From positions 770-11,969 of the forward strand of contig DONH01000387.1 of assembly GCA_003509235.1 (NCBI GenBank): DNA of 11,200 nt. The letters are read 5' to 3'. Shown in pieces: positions 1 to 8,200 of this stretch. A model generated the notes under the pieces. The model was not told where the DNA came from. It made no database searches and was given only the letters and a program-made list of their open reading frames with translations. The translations under genes were made by a program, and so were the position numbers. Origin of the DNA: Planctomycetaceae bacterium (GTDB lineage Bacteria; Planctomycetota; Planctomycetia; Pirellulales; UBA1268). Position 1 is the first letter of the stretch. The number at the start of each line of letters is the position of its first letter.

Positions 1-2
1 TT

Positions 3-75
3 GCGGGCGTAGCTCAGTTGGTAGAGCACTAGCTTCCCAAGCTGGTTGTCGCCGGTTCGAACCCGGTCGCCCGCT
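3..75 (+). tRNA. tRNA-Gly (anticodon CCC)
   Basis: A full cloverleaf can be drawn. The acceptor stem is GCGGGCG (3-9) with CGCCCGC (68-74), seven perfect pairs. The D stem is GCTC (12-15) with GAGC (24-27). The anticodon stem is CTAGC (29-33) with GCTGG (41-45), including one T-G pair, around the loop TTCCCAA (34-40), which puts CCC (36-38) in the anticodon position and reads glycine GGG codons. The T stem is GCCGG (51-55) with CCGGT (63-67) around the canonical TTCGAAC loop. Base T75 is the discriminator. The 3' CCA is not encoded, since CTT follows, so it would have to be added by tRNA nucleotidyltransferase. No other tRNA is nearby. Confidence 0.97.
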
Positions 76-528
76 CTTTCTTTTCAAAATTGTTGTTGCA
101 ACGAGAGACTACATTTGTTTTGTAACAACTCTAATAAGTCTTCTCTCATTTAATGAGTGTCGAAAAAACAATATCGATATCTACGGCCTAGACGTACATC
201 AGGTTATTGAAACTGTTTTCATGCCAGCATATGTGTCTTTAGACGGAGTGTCCAAAATCGTGCACTCAAGCCGAATTCCAACTGGACAGACACGCAGCCA
301 TTTTTGGTAGTAAAGCGGACAATGTCTTTCTAAGGATTTAAAAGCCTTGATTCGTCGGTCGATCTTGTACAGCCAATATTCGTGTGTGTTGATTGAGTGT
401 TTTTTGGCTGCCTCTGTCTGATTTTTATTTGTTGGATAGCCTACGCTTTTAAATGGCAGTGAGTATTATTTGAGGCGGGATTTACTGTTTCCGGTTTTTA
501 GGAAGTCTTCTTCTTGAGGAGTAGAGGC
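76..528. other. Gene-poor spacer between tRNA-Gly and the CPXCG gene
   Basis: This AT-rich stretch has no convincing gene. The longest frame with a normal start is 29 codons (ATG 221 to TAG 308-310) and has no ribosome binding site. That frame is open leftwards through the tRNA without any start codon. Weak symmetries are present: GTTGTT near 91 with AACAAC near 124, the 7-base arms CAGCCAA near 371 and TTGGCTG near 405, and AAGG/CCTT around 333-349. None is followed by a clear T-tract, so I do not call a terminator. A TATTAT at 464-469 resembles a -10 box for the downstream gene, but I see no matching -35 at proper spacing. Confidence 0.5.
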
Positions 529-786
529 ATGAAACACAAGATGGATGAGCATTTGCAAGTGAGTCGTTTACGTTTGAGCGCGAATCGGCACGATATGCAA
601 CCTGCAGAGGTAGAGGCACACTATATCTGTGATTCATGCGGTGAGGAGATAGTCGTGCCAATCGACGTAACTGAAGGGCTTCATCAAGACTATGTTGAAG
701 ATTGCCCAATTTGCTGTAACCCCATGATGCTCCATGTTGATATACTAGAAGATGGTCAGCCATTAATTACAAGTGAGCACGAATAA
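529..786 (+). CDS. CPXCG-type cysteine-rich zinc-ribbon protein (85 aa)
   Basis: This is a small acidic protein with two cysteine pairs, C34-D-S-C37 and C59-P-I-C62 followed by C63, about 22 residues apart. The core around them (HYICDSCGEEI ... YVEDCPICCNPM) matches the CPXCG-containing Cys-rich family (Pfam Cys_rich_CPXG type), whose members are usually about 60-90 residues. The knuckles probably bind one zinc ion. The biochemical role of the family is not known, and it is expected to be cytoplasmic. The start is ATG 529, because AGGAG at 517-521 sits seven bases upstream. A TTG at 514 would swallow that site. A second ATG at 541 is less well placed. Here the first pair is CDSC rather than the eponymous CPxC. 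The stop codon lies two bases from the stop of the opposing nuclease-like gene, so transcripts of the two genes probably overlap at their 3' ends. Confidence 0.88.
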   Translation: MKHKMDEHLQVSRLRLSANRHDMQPAEVEAHYICDSCGEEIVVPIDVTEGLHQDYVEDCPICCNPMMLHVDILEDGQPLITSEHE

Positions 787-788
787 AC

Positions 789-1946
789 CTACGCAGCTTG
801 CTGCCAGGGTGCCACAGCCGCTTTTCGGTATTCCCACGGTGGTGTCGGTGAAGCCCCTGACCAGATGCCTCGTTTGGCATTTTGGGCATCTTGCTGGTCC
901 TTGGTAAGTGAACTCTCTGATTGCGGTAGAGTCCATGCTGCACCTGCAACCACCATCTCACGCCCAATATCTTTCCCGTCCACAGAGACTTTACAAATCA
1001 CGAGTCCGTCCGCAGTACTACTAATTGGGACAACAGCAAGTGATTTGCCAAATACTAACTCTGCAAGTGTGTCTCGTGCGTCACGTCCGTACGGTTGACC
1101 AAGTTCAGGCGCATCAATTTTAGAAATACGAACTTTTTGTTGCTTCCCAGCCGTATCAAGGCAGGTGAACGTATCACCATCTGTGACGCCAATGCATCGC
1201 CACCAGGAAACTGAGGCGGTGGGTGCGGGTGCTGGTGGTTGAGGGATGCTCACAGGTTGTGCGGATGCTGTAAACTTCTGAGGGACATTTTGTTGAGGCT
1301 GTGCCGCCAGAAGGCCCGGTTCAGCTGGAATTGTGACTGCCAAAGCATTGGGCTGAGGTTCACTCGCATCAATCGCAATTGTCGCCCAATTGCCTGAAGG
1401 TGGTGGTTGTGTTGCCGAAGAAGGGGATGCTTGTTTCAGCGGTGCTGGGGGCGGCAGCGGTTTTTGTGGTTCTTGCCTTGTTTGTGGAGGTGGCGAACCA
1501 ACGCTCGGAGCCCAGGAAGATGGTGGCGTCAATTCAGTCTTTTGAGCAACTGGGGCTGATGGTGTTATCGGCGGCGCTGAAGCCCATTGTGAAGGAAAGG
1601 TACTCGTTGGTGGAGTGATTGGTTTACCAGCAAGGACTGACGCTTGGGCTGGAAATCGGAAGACTTGGGGGCGGTAATGTGTTACTCGCGGTACCGGCAT
1701 GACAGCTCCAGGACCAGAAACTGTCTGGACGGTAAACCACCAAGGTCGACGGACCGTTGGTGGTGGTGGAATATATCCAGGCGCTTGGATGCGATTTACT
1801 GGTATGTGGGCTGTGCCTGGTACGACAATCACCTGCTGGGCGAAAGCTGTCGTACTAATCAGTGAACAACAAAAATAAATAAACCAGTCGTGACAACGAC
1901 CGGCTACTGAAATTGCAGATGTGTTTTGCGAAATGATTTTTAGCAT
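789..1946 (-). CDS. Exported protein with Pro-rich linker and C-terminal SNase-like (thermonuclease) domain, catalytic Arg lost
   Basis: The protein has 385 residues from ATG 1946. Residues 1-36 look like a Sec signal peptide: a basic n-region with R17, a hydrophobic stretch from W21 to about I30, and AFA before a likely cut after A36. Residues from about 40 to 245 are low-complexity and rich in Pro, Ala, Ser and Gln, probably an extended tether. Residues from about 248 to 375 form a staphylococcal-nuclease fold: TDGDTF (D256, D258), R273, the IDAPE motif (D278, E281), and the typical family ending KRGIWSGASPTPPWEYRK. In SNase numbering these match D19, D21, R35, D40 and E43. The Arg87 position (usually YGR) is Leu315 (CTC, complement of 1002-1004), so full phosphodiesterase activity is doubtful. 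The frame extends to a GTG at 2027, but that adds 27 residues before the signal peptide. Neither start has a strong ribosome binding site. It diverges from the putative peptidase gene. Confidence 0.85.
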   Translation of the reverse strand: MLKIISQNTSAISVAGRCHDWFIYFCCSLISTTAFAQQVIVVPGTAHIPVNRIQAPGYIPPPPTVRRPWWFTVQTVSGPGAVMPVPRVTHYRPQVFRFPAQASVLAGKPITPPTSTFPSQWASAPPITPSAPVAQKTELTPPSSWAPSVGSPPPQTRQEPQKPLPPPAPLKQASPSSATQPPPSGNWATIAIDASEPQPNALAVTIPAEPGLLAAQPQQNVPQKFTASAQPVSIPQPPAPAPTASVSWWRCIGVTDGDTFTCLDTAGKQQKVRISKIDAPELGQPYGRDARDTLAELVFGKSLAVVPISSTADGLVICKVSVDGKDIGREMVVAGAAWTLPQSESSLTKDQQDAQNAKRGIWSGASPTPPWEYRKAAVAPWQQAA

Positions 1947-2219
1947 GATCCACTGCAGCTGGAGGGTAAAGGCATTGGGAATAATCAAACAGACATAAAC
2001 CGCTTCTTCTGTTTTTCGGCAAAACACAGCTGCTCGCGCCGGAAAATCCTTTTAATGCTGCCCCCTTTATGAAAATTAACATATATTCCCTTCAACAGTC
2101 ACCCTATTTCTCCCGCTTGGAGGTGGTTCTTGCGTGCTGGAAGATTCTGGGAGCATTTCCGGTTGGAAGGAGCTCTATCGTTTATAGTTCGCCGAAAATC
2201 GTCTCGGACATGCTCTTCA

Positions 2220-3614
2220 ATGAAATGCTGCTTGATGCAGCAGGCCGCCGTCCTCGTGTTTCTTACTCTTCTGTTTCTCCCAGCGTATGTTCTGGCAGGT
2301 GAACAACAAGTGGATCATGCGAAGTTATATTTTCATCCCGTAAATTTCGAATGGAAAGATCTTATTCATCGATCGCGACTTGCAGGTTTACAGGTTTTTG
2401 AGAGTGATCATCTGGTTTTGATTACAGACCGTCCTCGTCGTGCTGGTGATGACATAGAAGAATTGCCAGAAGTCTTTGATGAGGCTGTTAATGTCTGGGC
2501 AGACCACTACAGCGTTCCATTATCAGTTGTTTCAGACTGGAAGGTCTGTGCTTGTTTGATTGTTGATCGAGAGCGATTTCGGGAGGCCGGCTTGCTACCC
2601 GATTCAATTCCTGATTTCACAAATGGGTATTGTGATCACTACCGGTTTTGGTTTGTTGATCAGTCAAATCCAGCATATCGACGCCATCTTATGTTGCATG
2701 AAGGTGTTCATGCATTTACGGCGACCTTACTGAAAATGAGTGCACCTGCCTGGTATACCGAAGGCATAGCAGAGTGGTTGGCAACACATCGGCTGGTGAA
2801 TGAAGAAAAGGTATTTGAGCACGCGCCGATACCATCCTCACCGAATGAAGTCGAGCAGCTTGGTCGTATTGAGACAATTCGTCGCCTTTGCAATACAGGT
2901 CAAGCAATGGAAATCCAGGATGTATTTAAGCTTCGTCCGACGCGTCATGGCACAATTAATTCCTACGCACTAGCGTGGTCGGTGGTGGCTTTCCTAGCGA
3001 CGCATCCGCGGTACCAAAAGGCGTTTGTTGCAATGGAGCAAGGCCCATTTGACGAGCGAATGACACACCGCTTAACTACGCATGCGGGTTGGAAACCAAG
3101 TGTGGGAAGCCGTGACTTTAATGCCTTTATTTCCGAACTGGATTACGGATACGACACGGACTTGATGGTTATCGATTGGTCTCAGGGAGGCCCCGTTGCA
3201 GATAAGTGGCTCACAAGTTCTGTCGCTGCTAATCGTGGCTGGCAGAATCCGGGTTGGCGTCTGGAGGCTGGCCAACGATACCGGCTTAAGGCTACGGGGT
3301 TCTGCTCAGTTGGCACTGTTCAAGGTGGAGATGGTCAGTTGGATCTTCGAAGTACAGCCGATGGCATCTCGTTTGACTGGTATCGTGGCAAGCCACTGGG
3401 GCGGCTTCTTGCAGCGCAATGGGTCAACAAAGGGCCTCAATCTCACTTTGAATTAATCGGCGAAGGTGCCGAAATAAATATTATGCCGGGTCACACCGGC
3501 CCACTCTTTCTGAAGATCAATAATCTACCGGGCCGGCTTCGAGAGTGTCGAGGAGAGATACGTGTTCAGATAGTTCACGATGAATCTGTGGACCGTTTGC
3601 CTTCCCAGCAGTGA
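2220..3614 (+). CDS. Exported gluzincin-like putative metallopeptidase (HEGVH) with beta-rich C-terminal domain
   Basis: Residues 1 to about 27 form a clean signal peptide ending in VLA (MKCCLMQQ, then a Leu/Phe/Val-rich core). The catalytic-type motif is H160-E-G-V-H164, with candidate third ligands E181 and E185 in the helix YTEGIAEWLATH. This pattern fits gluzincin or peptidase-MA-like proteins, including the DUF1570-type proteins common in planctomycetes. The substrate is unknown. From about residue 343 the sequence turns beta-rich with YRLKATG, RGKPLGRLLAA, GHTGPLFLKIN and GEIRVQIV, resembling the PA-IL (LecA)-like galactose-binding fold. That assignment is from memory of the pattern. 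The product is 464 aa from ATG 2220. An upstream TTG at 2130 is in frame with a good GGAGGT (2119-2124) five bases ahead, but it would put 30 basic, non-hydrophobic residues before the signal peptide. I prefer 2220, though it lacks a visible ribosome binding site. Confidence 0.75.
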   Translation: MKCCLMQQAAVLVFLTLLFLPAYVLAGEQQVDHAKLYFHPVNFEWKDLIHRSRLAGLQVFESDHLVLITDRPRRAGDDIEELPEVFDEAVNVWADHYSVPLSVVSDWKVCACLIVDRERFREAGLLPDSIPDFTNGYCDHYRFWFVDQSNPAYRRHLMLHEGVHAFTATLLKMSAPAWYTEGIAEWLATHRLVNEEKVFEHAPIPSSPNEVEQLGRIETIRRLCNTGQAMEIQDVFKLRPTRHGTINSYALAWSVVAFLATHPRYQKAFVAMEQGPFDERMTHRLTTHAGWKPSVGSRDFNAFISELDYGYDTDLMVIDWSQGGPVADKWLTSSVAANRGWQNPGWRLEAGQRYRLKATGFCSVGTVQGGDGQLDLRSTADGISFDWYRGKPLGRLLAAQWVNKGPQSHFELIGEGAEINIMPGHTGPLFLKINNLPGRLRECRGEIRVQIVHDESVDRLPSQQ

Positions 3615-3672
3615 GGTAGGGGTCCGCAGTTTTGACTTTCCGATCGGGATGAGAATAAAAGCCGTTAAAGGA

Positions 3673-5088
3673 TCAAAGTGAAAGTGGGCGTGTCATTTCA
3701 ACTGGTACAACCCACTTGTCATATTGCTCCGGAGTAACAAGACCAAGTGCAACCGCCGCTTCTTTCAGGCTTGTTCCATCAGCGTGAGCCTTTTTTGCAA
3801 TCTTCGCAGAGTTTTCATACCCGATGTGTGTATTGAGTGCTGTTACGAGCATAAGCGAATCATTGAGGTGTTGTTCGATGCGATCTGGATTCGGTGTTAT
3901 TCCAGTTGCGCAATGAACACGCATTGAGTCGCAGCCATCTGCAAGTAGATCAGCACTTTCCAATACATTATGAAGCATCACTGGCTTGTATACATTCAGT
4001 TGAAAGTTTCCTTGGCTTCCAGCAAAGGCTACGGTTGCATCGTTACCGAAAACCTGAGCACAAACCATAGTCAATGCTTCGCATTGAGTCGGGTTTACTT
4101 TTCCAGGCATAATTGAGCTTCCAGGTTCATTCTCGGGTATAGCAATTTCACCAATGCCGCAGCGAGGGCCACTTGCTAACCAGCGGATGTCGTTGGCAAT
4201 TTTCAGAAGAGCCATTGCAAGTCCACGTTCAGCTGCACTCACTTCTACAAGTGCGTCATGGGCAGCAAGAGCTGCAAATTTATTTGATGCAGAGATGAAG
4301 GGGTGGTCAGTTTCCCTTGAAATGAAAGCCGCGGCCTTTTCGCCGAAATCAGGGTGGGCGTTGAGACCTGTTCCAACGGCAGTTCCCCCAATCGCCAGTT
4401 CGTAGAGGCCCGGTAAAGCACGTTCTAGTCCCAGAATTCTTTCATCCAGTTGAGTGCGCCAACTCGAGATCTCTTGACCCAGTGTGATTGGAGTTGCGTC
4501 CTGTAGATGAGTTCGTCCAATCTTTACAATCGCACCGTAACGCTGTTCAAGATCAGCGAATACATCTCGTAATAATTGAACAGCCGGGATCAGACGGCTA
4601 TGAATTACGTCTACGGCTGCAATATGCATTGCCGTTGGGAACGTGTCATTTGAAGATTGTCCACGATTCACATCATCATTAGGATGAATTGGTTTTTTTG
4701 ACCCCATATCTCCACCGGCAATCTCTATCGCTCGATTTGAGATAACCTCATTTGCATTCATGTTGGATTGTGTGCCGCTACCAGTTTGGAATACAACAAG
4801 TGGGAAATGATCATCAAGCGAGCCGTTAATAACTTCATTGGATGCCTGGACGATGAGATCAACTTTTTCTTTTGGTAGTTGTCCAAGTTCACCATTTGCC
4901 ATCGCGGCTGATTTTTTCAGCACGCCAAGGGCACGTTTCACAGCACGCCCCCATTGAAAGCGTTCTACACCAATTTTGAAGTTGTCACGCGAACGTTCAG
5001 TTTGAGCACCCCAGTAACGGTCTGAAGGAACTCGAACTTCTCCGATACTGTCAGATTCTGTTCGGAATGATTCGGACTGGTTTGACAC
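3673..5088 (-). CDS. fumC: Fumarate hydratase, class II (fumarase C)
   Basis: This is the homotetrameric, iron-independent fumarase that interconverts fumarate and L-malate in the TCA cycle, in the cytoplasm. It has 471 residues from GTG 5088, a normal length for the family (about 460-470). Motifs in order are [43 protein letters not shown] (catalytic-type H194) and the signature [17 protein letters not shown] with S324-S325 in the mobile SS loop. The [10 protein letters not shown] and TQCEAL details separate it from aspartase and argininosuccinate lyase. The start is GTG 5088, because AAAGGA (complement of 5096-5101) lies seven bases upstream and the protein then begins just before the family's DSIGEV-VP segment. 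An in-frame TTG at 5130 would add 14 atypical residues. It is convergent with the putative peptidase gene and lies last in the minus-strand gene row. Its leader holds a possible promoter and inverted repeat. Confidence 0.96.
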   Translation of the reverse strand: MSNQSESFRTESDSIGEVRVPSDRYWGAQTERSRDNFKIGVERFQWGRAVKRALGVLKKSAAMANGELGQLPKEKVDLIVQASNEVINGSLDDHFPLVVFQTGSGTQSNMNANEVISNRAIEIAGGDMGSKKPIHPNDDVNRGQSSNDTFPTAMHIAAVDVIHSRLIPAVQLLRDVFADLEQRYGAIVKIGRTHLQDATPITLGQEISSWRTQLDERILGLERALPGLYELAIGGTAVGTGLNAHPDFGEKAAAFISRETDHPFISASNKFAALAAHDALVEVSAAERGLAMALLKIANDIRWLASGPRCGIGEIAIPENEPGSSIMPGKVNPTQCEALTMVCAQVFGNDATVAFAGSQGNFQLNVYKPVMLHNVLESADLLADGCDSMRVHCATGITPNPDRIEQHLNDSLMLVTALNTHIGYENSAKIAKKAHADGTSLKEAAVALGLVTPEQYDKWVVPVEMTRPLSL

Positions 5089-5124
5089 GGCGAAGTCCTT
5101 TCGGAAAAAGCGTTTGGGAACAGA

Positions 5125-5144
5125 TGACAATCCCTAAATTGTCA
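5125..5144 (-). promoter_or_regulatory. Perfect 7-bp inverted repeat in fumC leader, possible operator
   Basis: TGACAAT (5125-5131) and ATTGTCA (5138-5144) are exact reverse complements separated by CCCTAA. The repeat sits about 37 bases upstream of the fumC GTG. It overlaps the candidate -10 box and likely transcription start, which is where a repressor site would be expected. A 7-bp AT-rich stem is too weak for a terminator and has no T-tract. The regulator is unknown. Confidence 0.35.
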
Positions 5145-5166
5145 GAGGTGCTGGCCTTGTTTGCAA
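5138..5166 (-). promoter_or_regulatory. Candidate sigma70-type promoter for fumC
   Basis: On the minus strand TTGCAA (complement of 5161-5166, four of six matches to TTGACA) is followed after exactly 17 bases by GACAAT (complement of 5138-5143, four of six matches to TATAAT). This would give a leader of about 40 bases before the GTG start. Both boxes are imperfect, so this is only a candidate. The -10 box lies within one arm of the inverted repeat at 5125-5144. Confidence 0.3.
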
Positions 5167-5211
5167 CCCGTCCACATTACATATGTACGAGGAGTGGTCA
5201 CGAGTTGCCCC

Positions 5212-8200
5212 CTAACGGATGGCGGCAGGCTGTTCTTCCTGATTTTCTGCCGTCTGGAGTTGTGGAGTATCGCCGAGAGCGATTGCAACCCAGCCGTCCC
5301 AGCTAATCGCTTGCAAGGTGGTGAGATCTTGGAGTCGAGGATGTTCAGTAATTTTTTTGGGTACTATAGGTACGGGTCTTTCTTTTGGGAAAATTTTCCC
5401 AAATATTGTTCTCAAGGTGAATTCAATCCGTCCTCGATGTCCGGGTCCACTGATACGAATTGGTCCCTCTCGCTTGAGAACAATAGTGTTTCCAGATGCG
5501 ACGGGCTTATACGTAACGCCGCCAATAACGTCATACCAGTTTCGCCGACCACTCTCGAGAGCATCGATAGAGAGTTTTACCTGGATAAGTCCTTGGTCAA
5601 AATCAACACGAATTGGTTCAATTTGTTCAAATGCAACGGAGACACCTTCCGGTAGATCTTCTGGGATCTTTTGTTCCAAACCCAACTGTTGTTGTACGTG
5701 AATAAAGAGTTCTTCCAGTGCAAGTCGTTGGCCCTGAATCCCGAGTCTCTCGCAAGCATTATTGATAGTTGATTCATGAACTTGATAGCCAAAGAGTGCT
5801 CCGTCTGGCTCACGAGGCCGAGGGGTGTGAGCTGCCAACTGGGTGTCAGCATTGAGTCGCAACCGAAGTGTAGCCCTGTCTTCCGTTGTCTCCATGAATG
5901 GAGTCGGACTGAGGCCAAGTCGTACTAAAGGCTGCCAGAAGCTGTTTTCAATCTGGTCTGAAAGTGCCGCAAATTTTTCCCCTGCCTCCCGATCAGTCTC
6001 CCGACATGATTGCCAGACGATTTTTTGAGCGACTTCTCGATTTGCTTCTGGAAGACTGTCTGCGTGTTGATTGCGAGCAAGTGTTCGCAGCAAAGAGCCC
6101 ATGAGTGGCACAGAGTCGAAACTTGTAGAAACATTCATGAGGCGAGCACGGTTTGACGCGGAAGCTACCGATCGATGTATAACGAGACCTTCACTACAAA
6201 TTTTTATTGGTTTCTTGACGGTGAATTGCCCCGATCCTCTTGAGGTAAGCGCTATTGGCCCAGTTTCAGTGATTGCATAGGTCGAAACTTGGCCATCGAC
6301 GGTAAGGTCAAAGCAGATTTCATCAGCATCTGGAGTCAGGTCGACAGATGTTATTTGTTCAACCACGCGTCGACCTCGAACAGGTTTTCCGAGAATGACA
6401 TCCCGTACTTTTTCGGTTCGGCTTGGCGATTCAGGCATCAGCCTTGTGAGAAACACTTCATTTAGAGCAACTCGAAAATTTGGTGCAGCATAGTGATGAA
6501 TAACAGCCTGTCTCAGTGTTTCAGTTTGCAATAACTCTGACCTTTCTACTGCTGAAAGAGCCTTGCGGACTTCAGTAGCATGTCCGGCATCTGAATTCAC
6601 TTCGAAGTTTTCGAGTGATGCAAGAAGGGAAGAGATGTCATCCAGTGTTTTTCTTTCATCAGCTGTTTTCTCTGTAATCCATTCGGTAAGTATCGCAGCC
6701 GCATGCCATGTTTTTGCGCGGCGTTTAACAGCAAAAGCCGCTCGACGAATCTGGGTCGCACGATTGGTATCAGAAAGAGAATCAGCCAGGACCATCGCAT
6801 CATCGAAGCATTGGTCCAGACTGATGAGGGCCGGTATCGCCTGAGGATCGTGTGGACCACGAGTTGTCATAATATTGGAAAGAGAAGATTTTGTTTGGTC
6901 CACCCATTTACGAATGTCTTTATATGACGATGGCCGCGGAGGGCCATCCGCGGCCAGTTCATCAAGTTTTTTCAAGAGTTCTTCTGGTGGCGGCCATGCT
7001 GTTATTGGTGATGTTGCAGTTGCTAGCGTGGTGGTCTCAAATCGCTTGATGTTTTGACCAATCCGGTCGCGTAAGCGTTCTCCCGGCCTTAATCTCTCAA
7101 TAATTCGTTTTATTGTTGGCTCTGGCGGAGGTTCGGTAGACGAATTCCCCTTTGTATGAATAAGAGGATCGGAAGCGGGCAATGGTGCATTCGGTGGTGG
7201 CGGTAAGGCTGTTGCTTTGCGTTCCGCAGACAGCCGTTTAACAATTCTTTCCCGTGGTGTATCCGATGGTGCCGGAGAATTTATTTTCGTGCTTGTGGTG
7301 GCCTCTGACCAAGTTCCTTCGTCGAGATCGACCCAAGATTTATCAGCCGACAGGTGCTGGTCAGAATTCGCTTTCTTTGGATTACTCGCAAGGGGGGTTC
7401 CTGCCTGCTCAAGCTGGAGCGGAGGCGCTGGAGCGTTTTCTGTATGGGGTCGAGCGTAACGCGGGGTAAGACGCACGTCAGCATTTTTCCCCCAACGCTT
7501 TGGTTTGGGTAGAGACGTGAGTGCCTTCGCTGATTCTGCTGAAACCGGTTGGAGTCTTTGCTTCGTATTGACTGAAGAGAATGGAAAATTCGTCTCTGAC
7601 TTGGAAGGATAGGTCATCTTGTTGCTAGAAGCCTCAGCAGAGGAGATTTGTGTGGATGATTGCCCCAAAGTCCGTGTCAAAAGACTTTGCACAGGAACTT
7701 TCTTCTCTACTTTGTCGAGCGCGACAGCGGCTGCTTGGAGTCCCTTTACGACTGCGTCAGATTGTCCTCGGGAAGACGCTGAAGGCGGATCGGTGCTCTT
7801 GTCTTCAGTTTCTGGTTGATTCTCCGGAATCGTTTGAGTGCGGGAAACAAGTGATCGCAGTGAGTCTGGTGAGTCGACATTCGTGGTGGCAGTCACATGG
7901 CCTTGTGTCTCTGGGGGCATCTGAGGTGGACACTCGGCCGTGGGCCGCGGTGTGGGATAACGATGTTTTGTTTCCAGACGTGTTGAACCATCATTTGAAG
8001 CCAATGATTTTGGTTTTTCAGCAGCGTCTGACGTGCCAATGGCCGCCCCTTTCGCTTCAGATTTGCTTGTCATATCGTTCAGAACAGGCTGAGTTTCTTT
8101 TTCACTCGAGTCTTCGATTGATGATCGTACAAGTTGTTTGCTGGAGTCGTCTGTCGGCTTATCAATTCCAAATGGTTTGAGTGAATCTGTTGCTTGCTCT

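Noticed and set aside
1..75. tRNA-Gly as an integration site for a mobile element
   Set aside because: I see no integrase gene and no repeat of the tRNA 3' end within the window. Neighbouring genes look like normal chromosome.
74..310. A + strand frame open from the left edge through the tRNA to a TAG at 308-310 (about 78 codons after the tRNA)
   Set aside because: It has no ATG, GTG or TTG until 221, no ribosome binding site there, and overlaps the tRNA. The translated sequence suggests no known family. It is probably chance in AT-rich spacer, though a decayed gene end cannot be excluded.
3640..3647. CCGATCGG palindrome between the convergent peptidase-like gene and fumC, considered as a bidirectional terminator
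   Set aside because: The self-complementary eight bases leave no loop and no T-tract follows on either strand, so it does not fit an intrinsic terminator.
5161..5655. 164-codon + strand open frame antisense to the end of the large envelope gene
   Set aside because: It lies opposite a well-supported coding region with conserved-looking motifs, and its product has no family features. It is a shadow of codon bias on the other strand.
7650..8180. 176-codon + strand open frame antisense to the Ser/Thr/Pro-rich part of the large gene
   Set aside because: Low-complexity coding sequence often leaves the opposite strand open. There is no ribosome binding site or domain pattern supporting a real gene.
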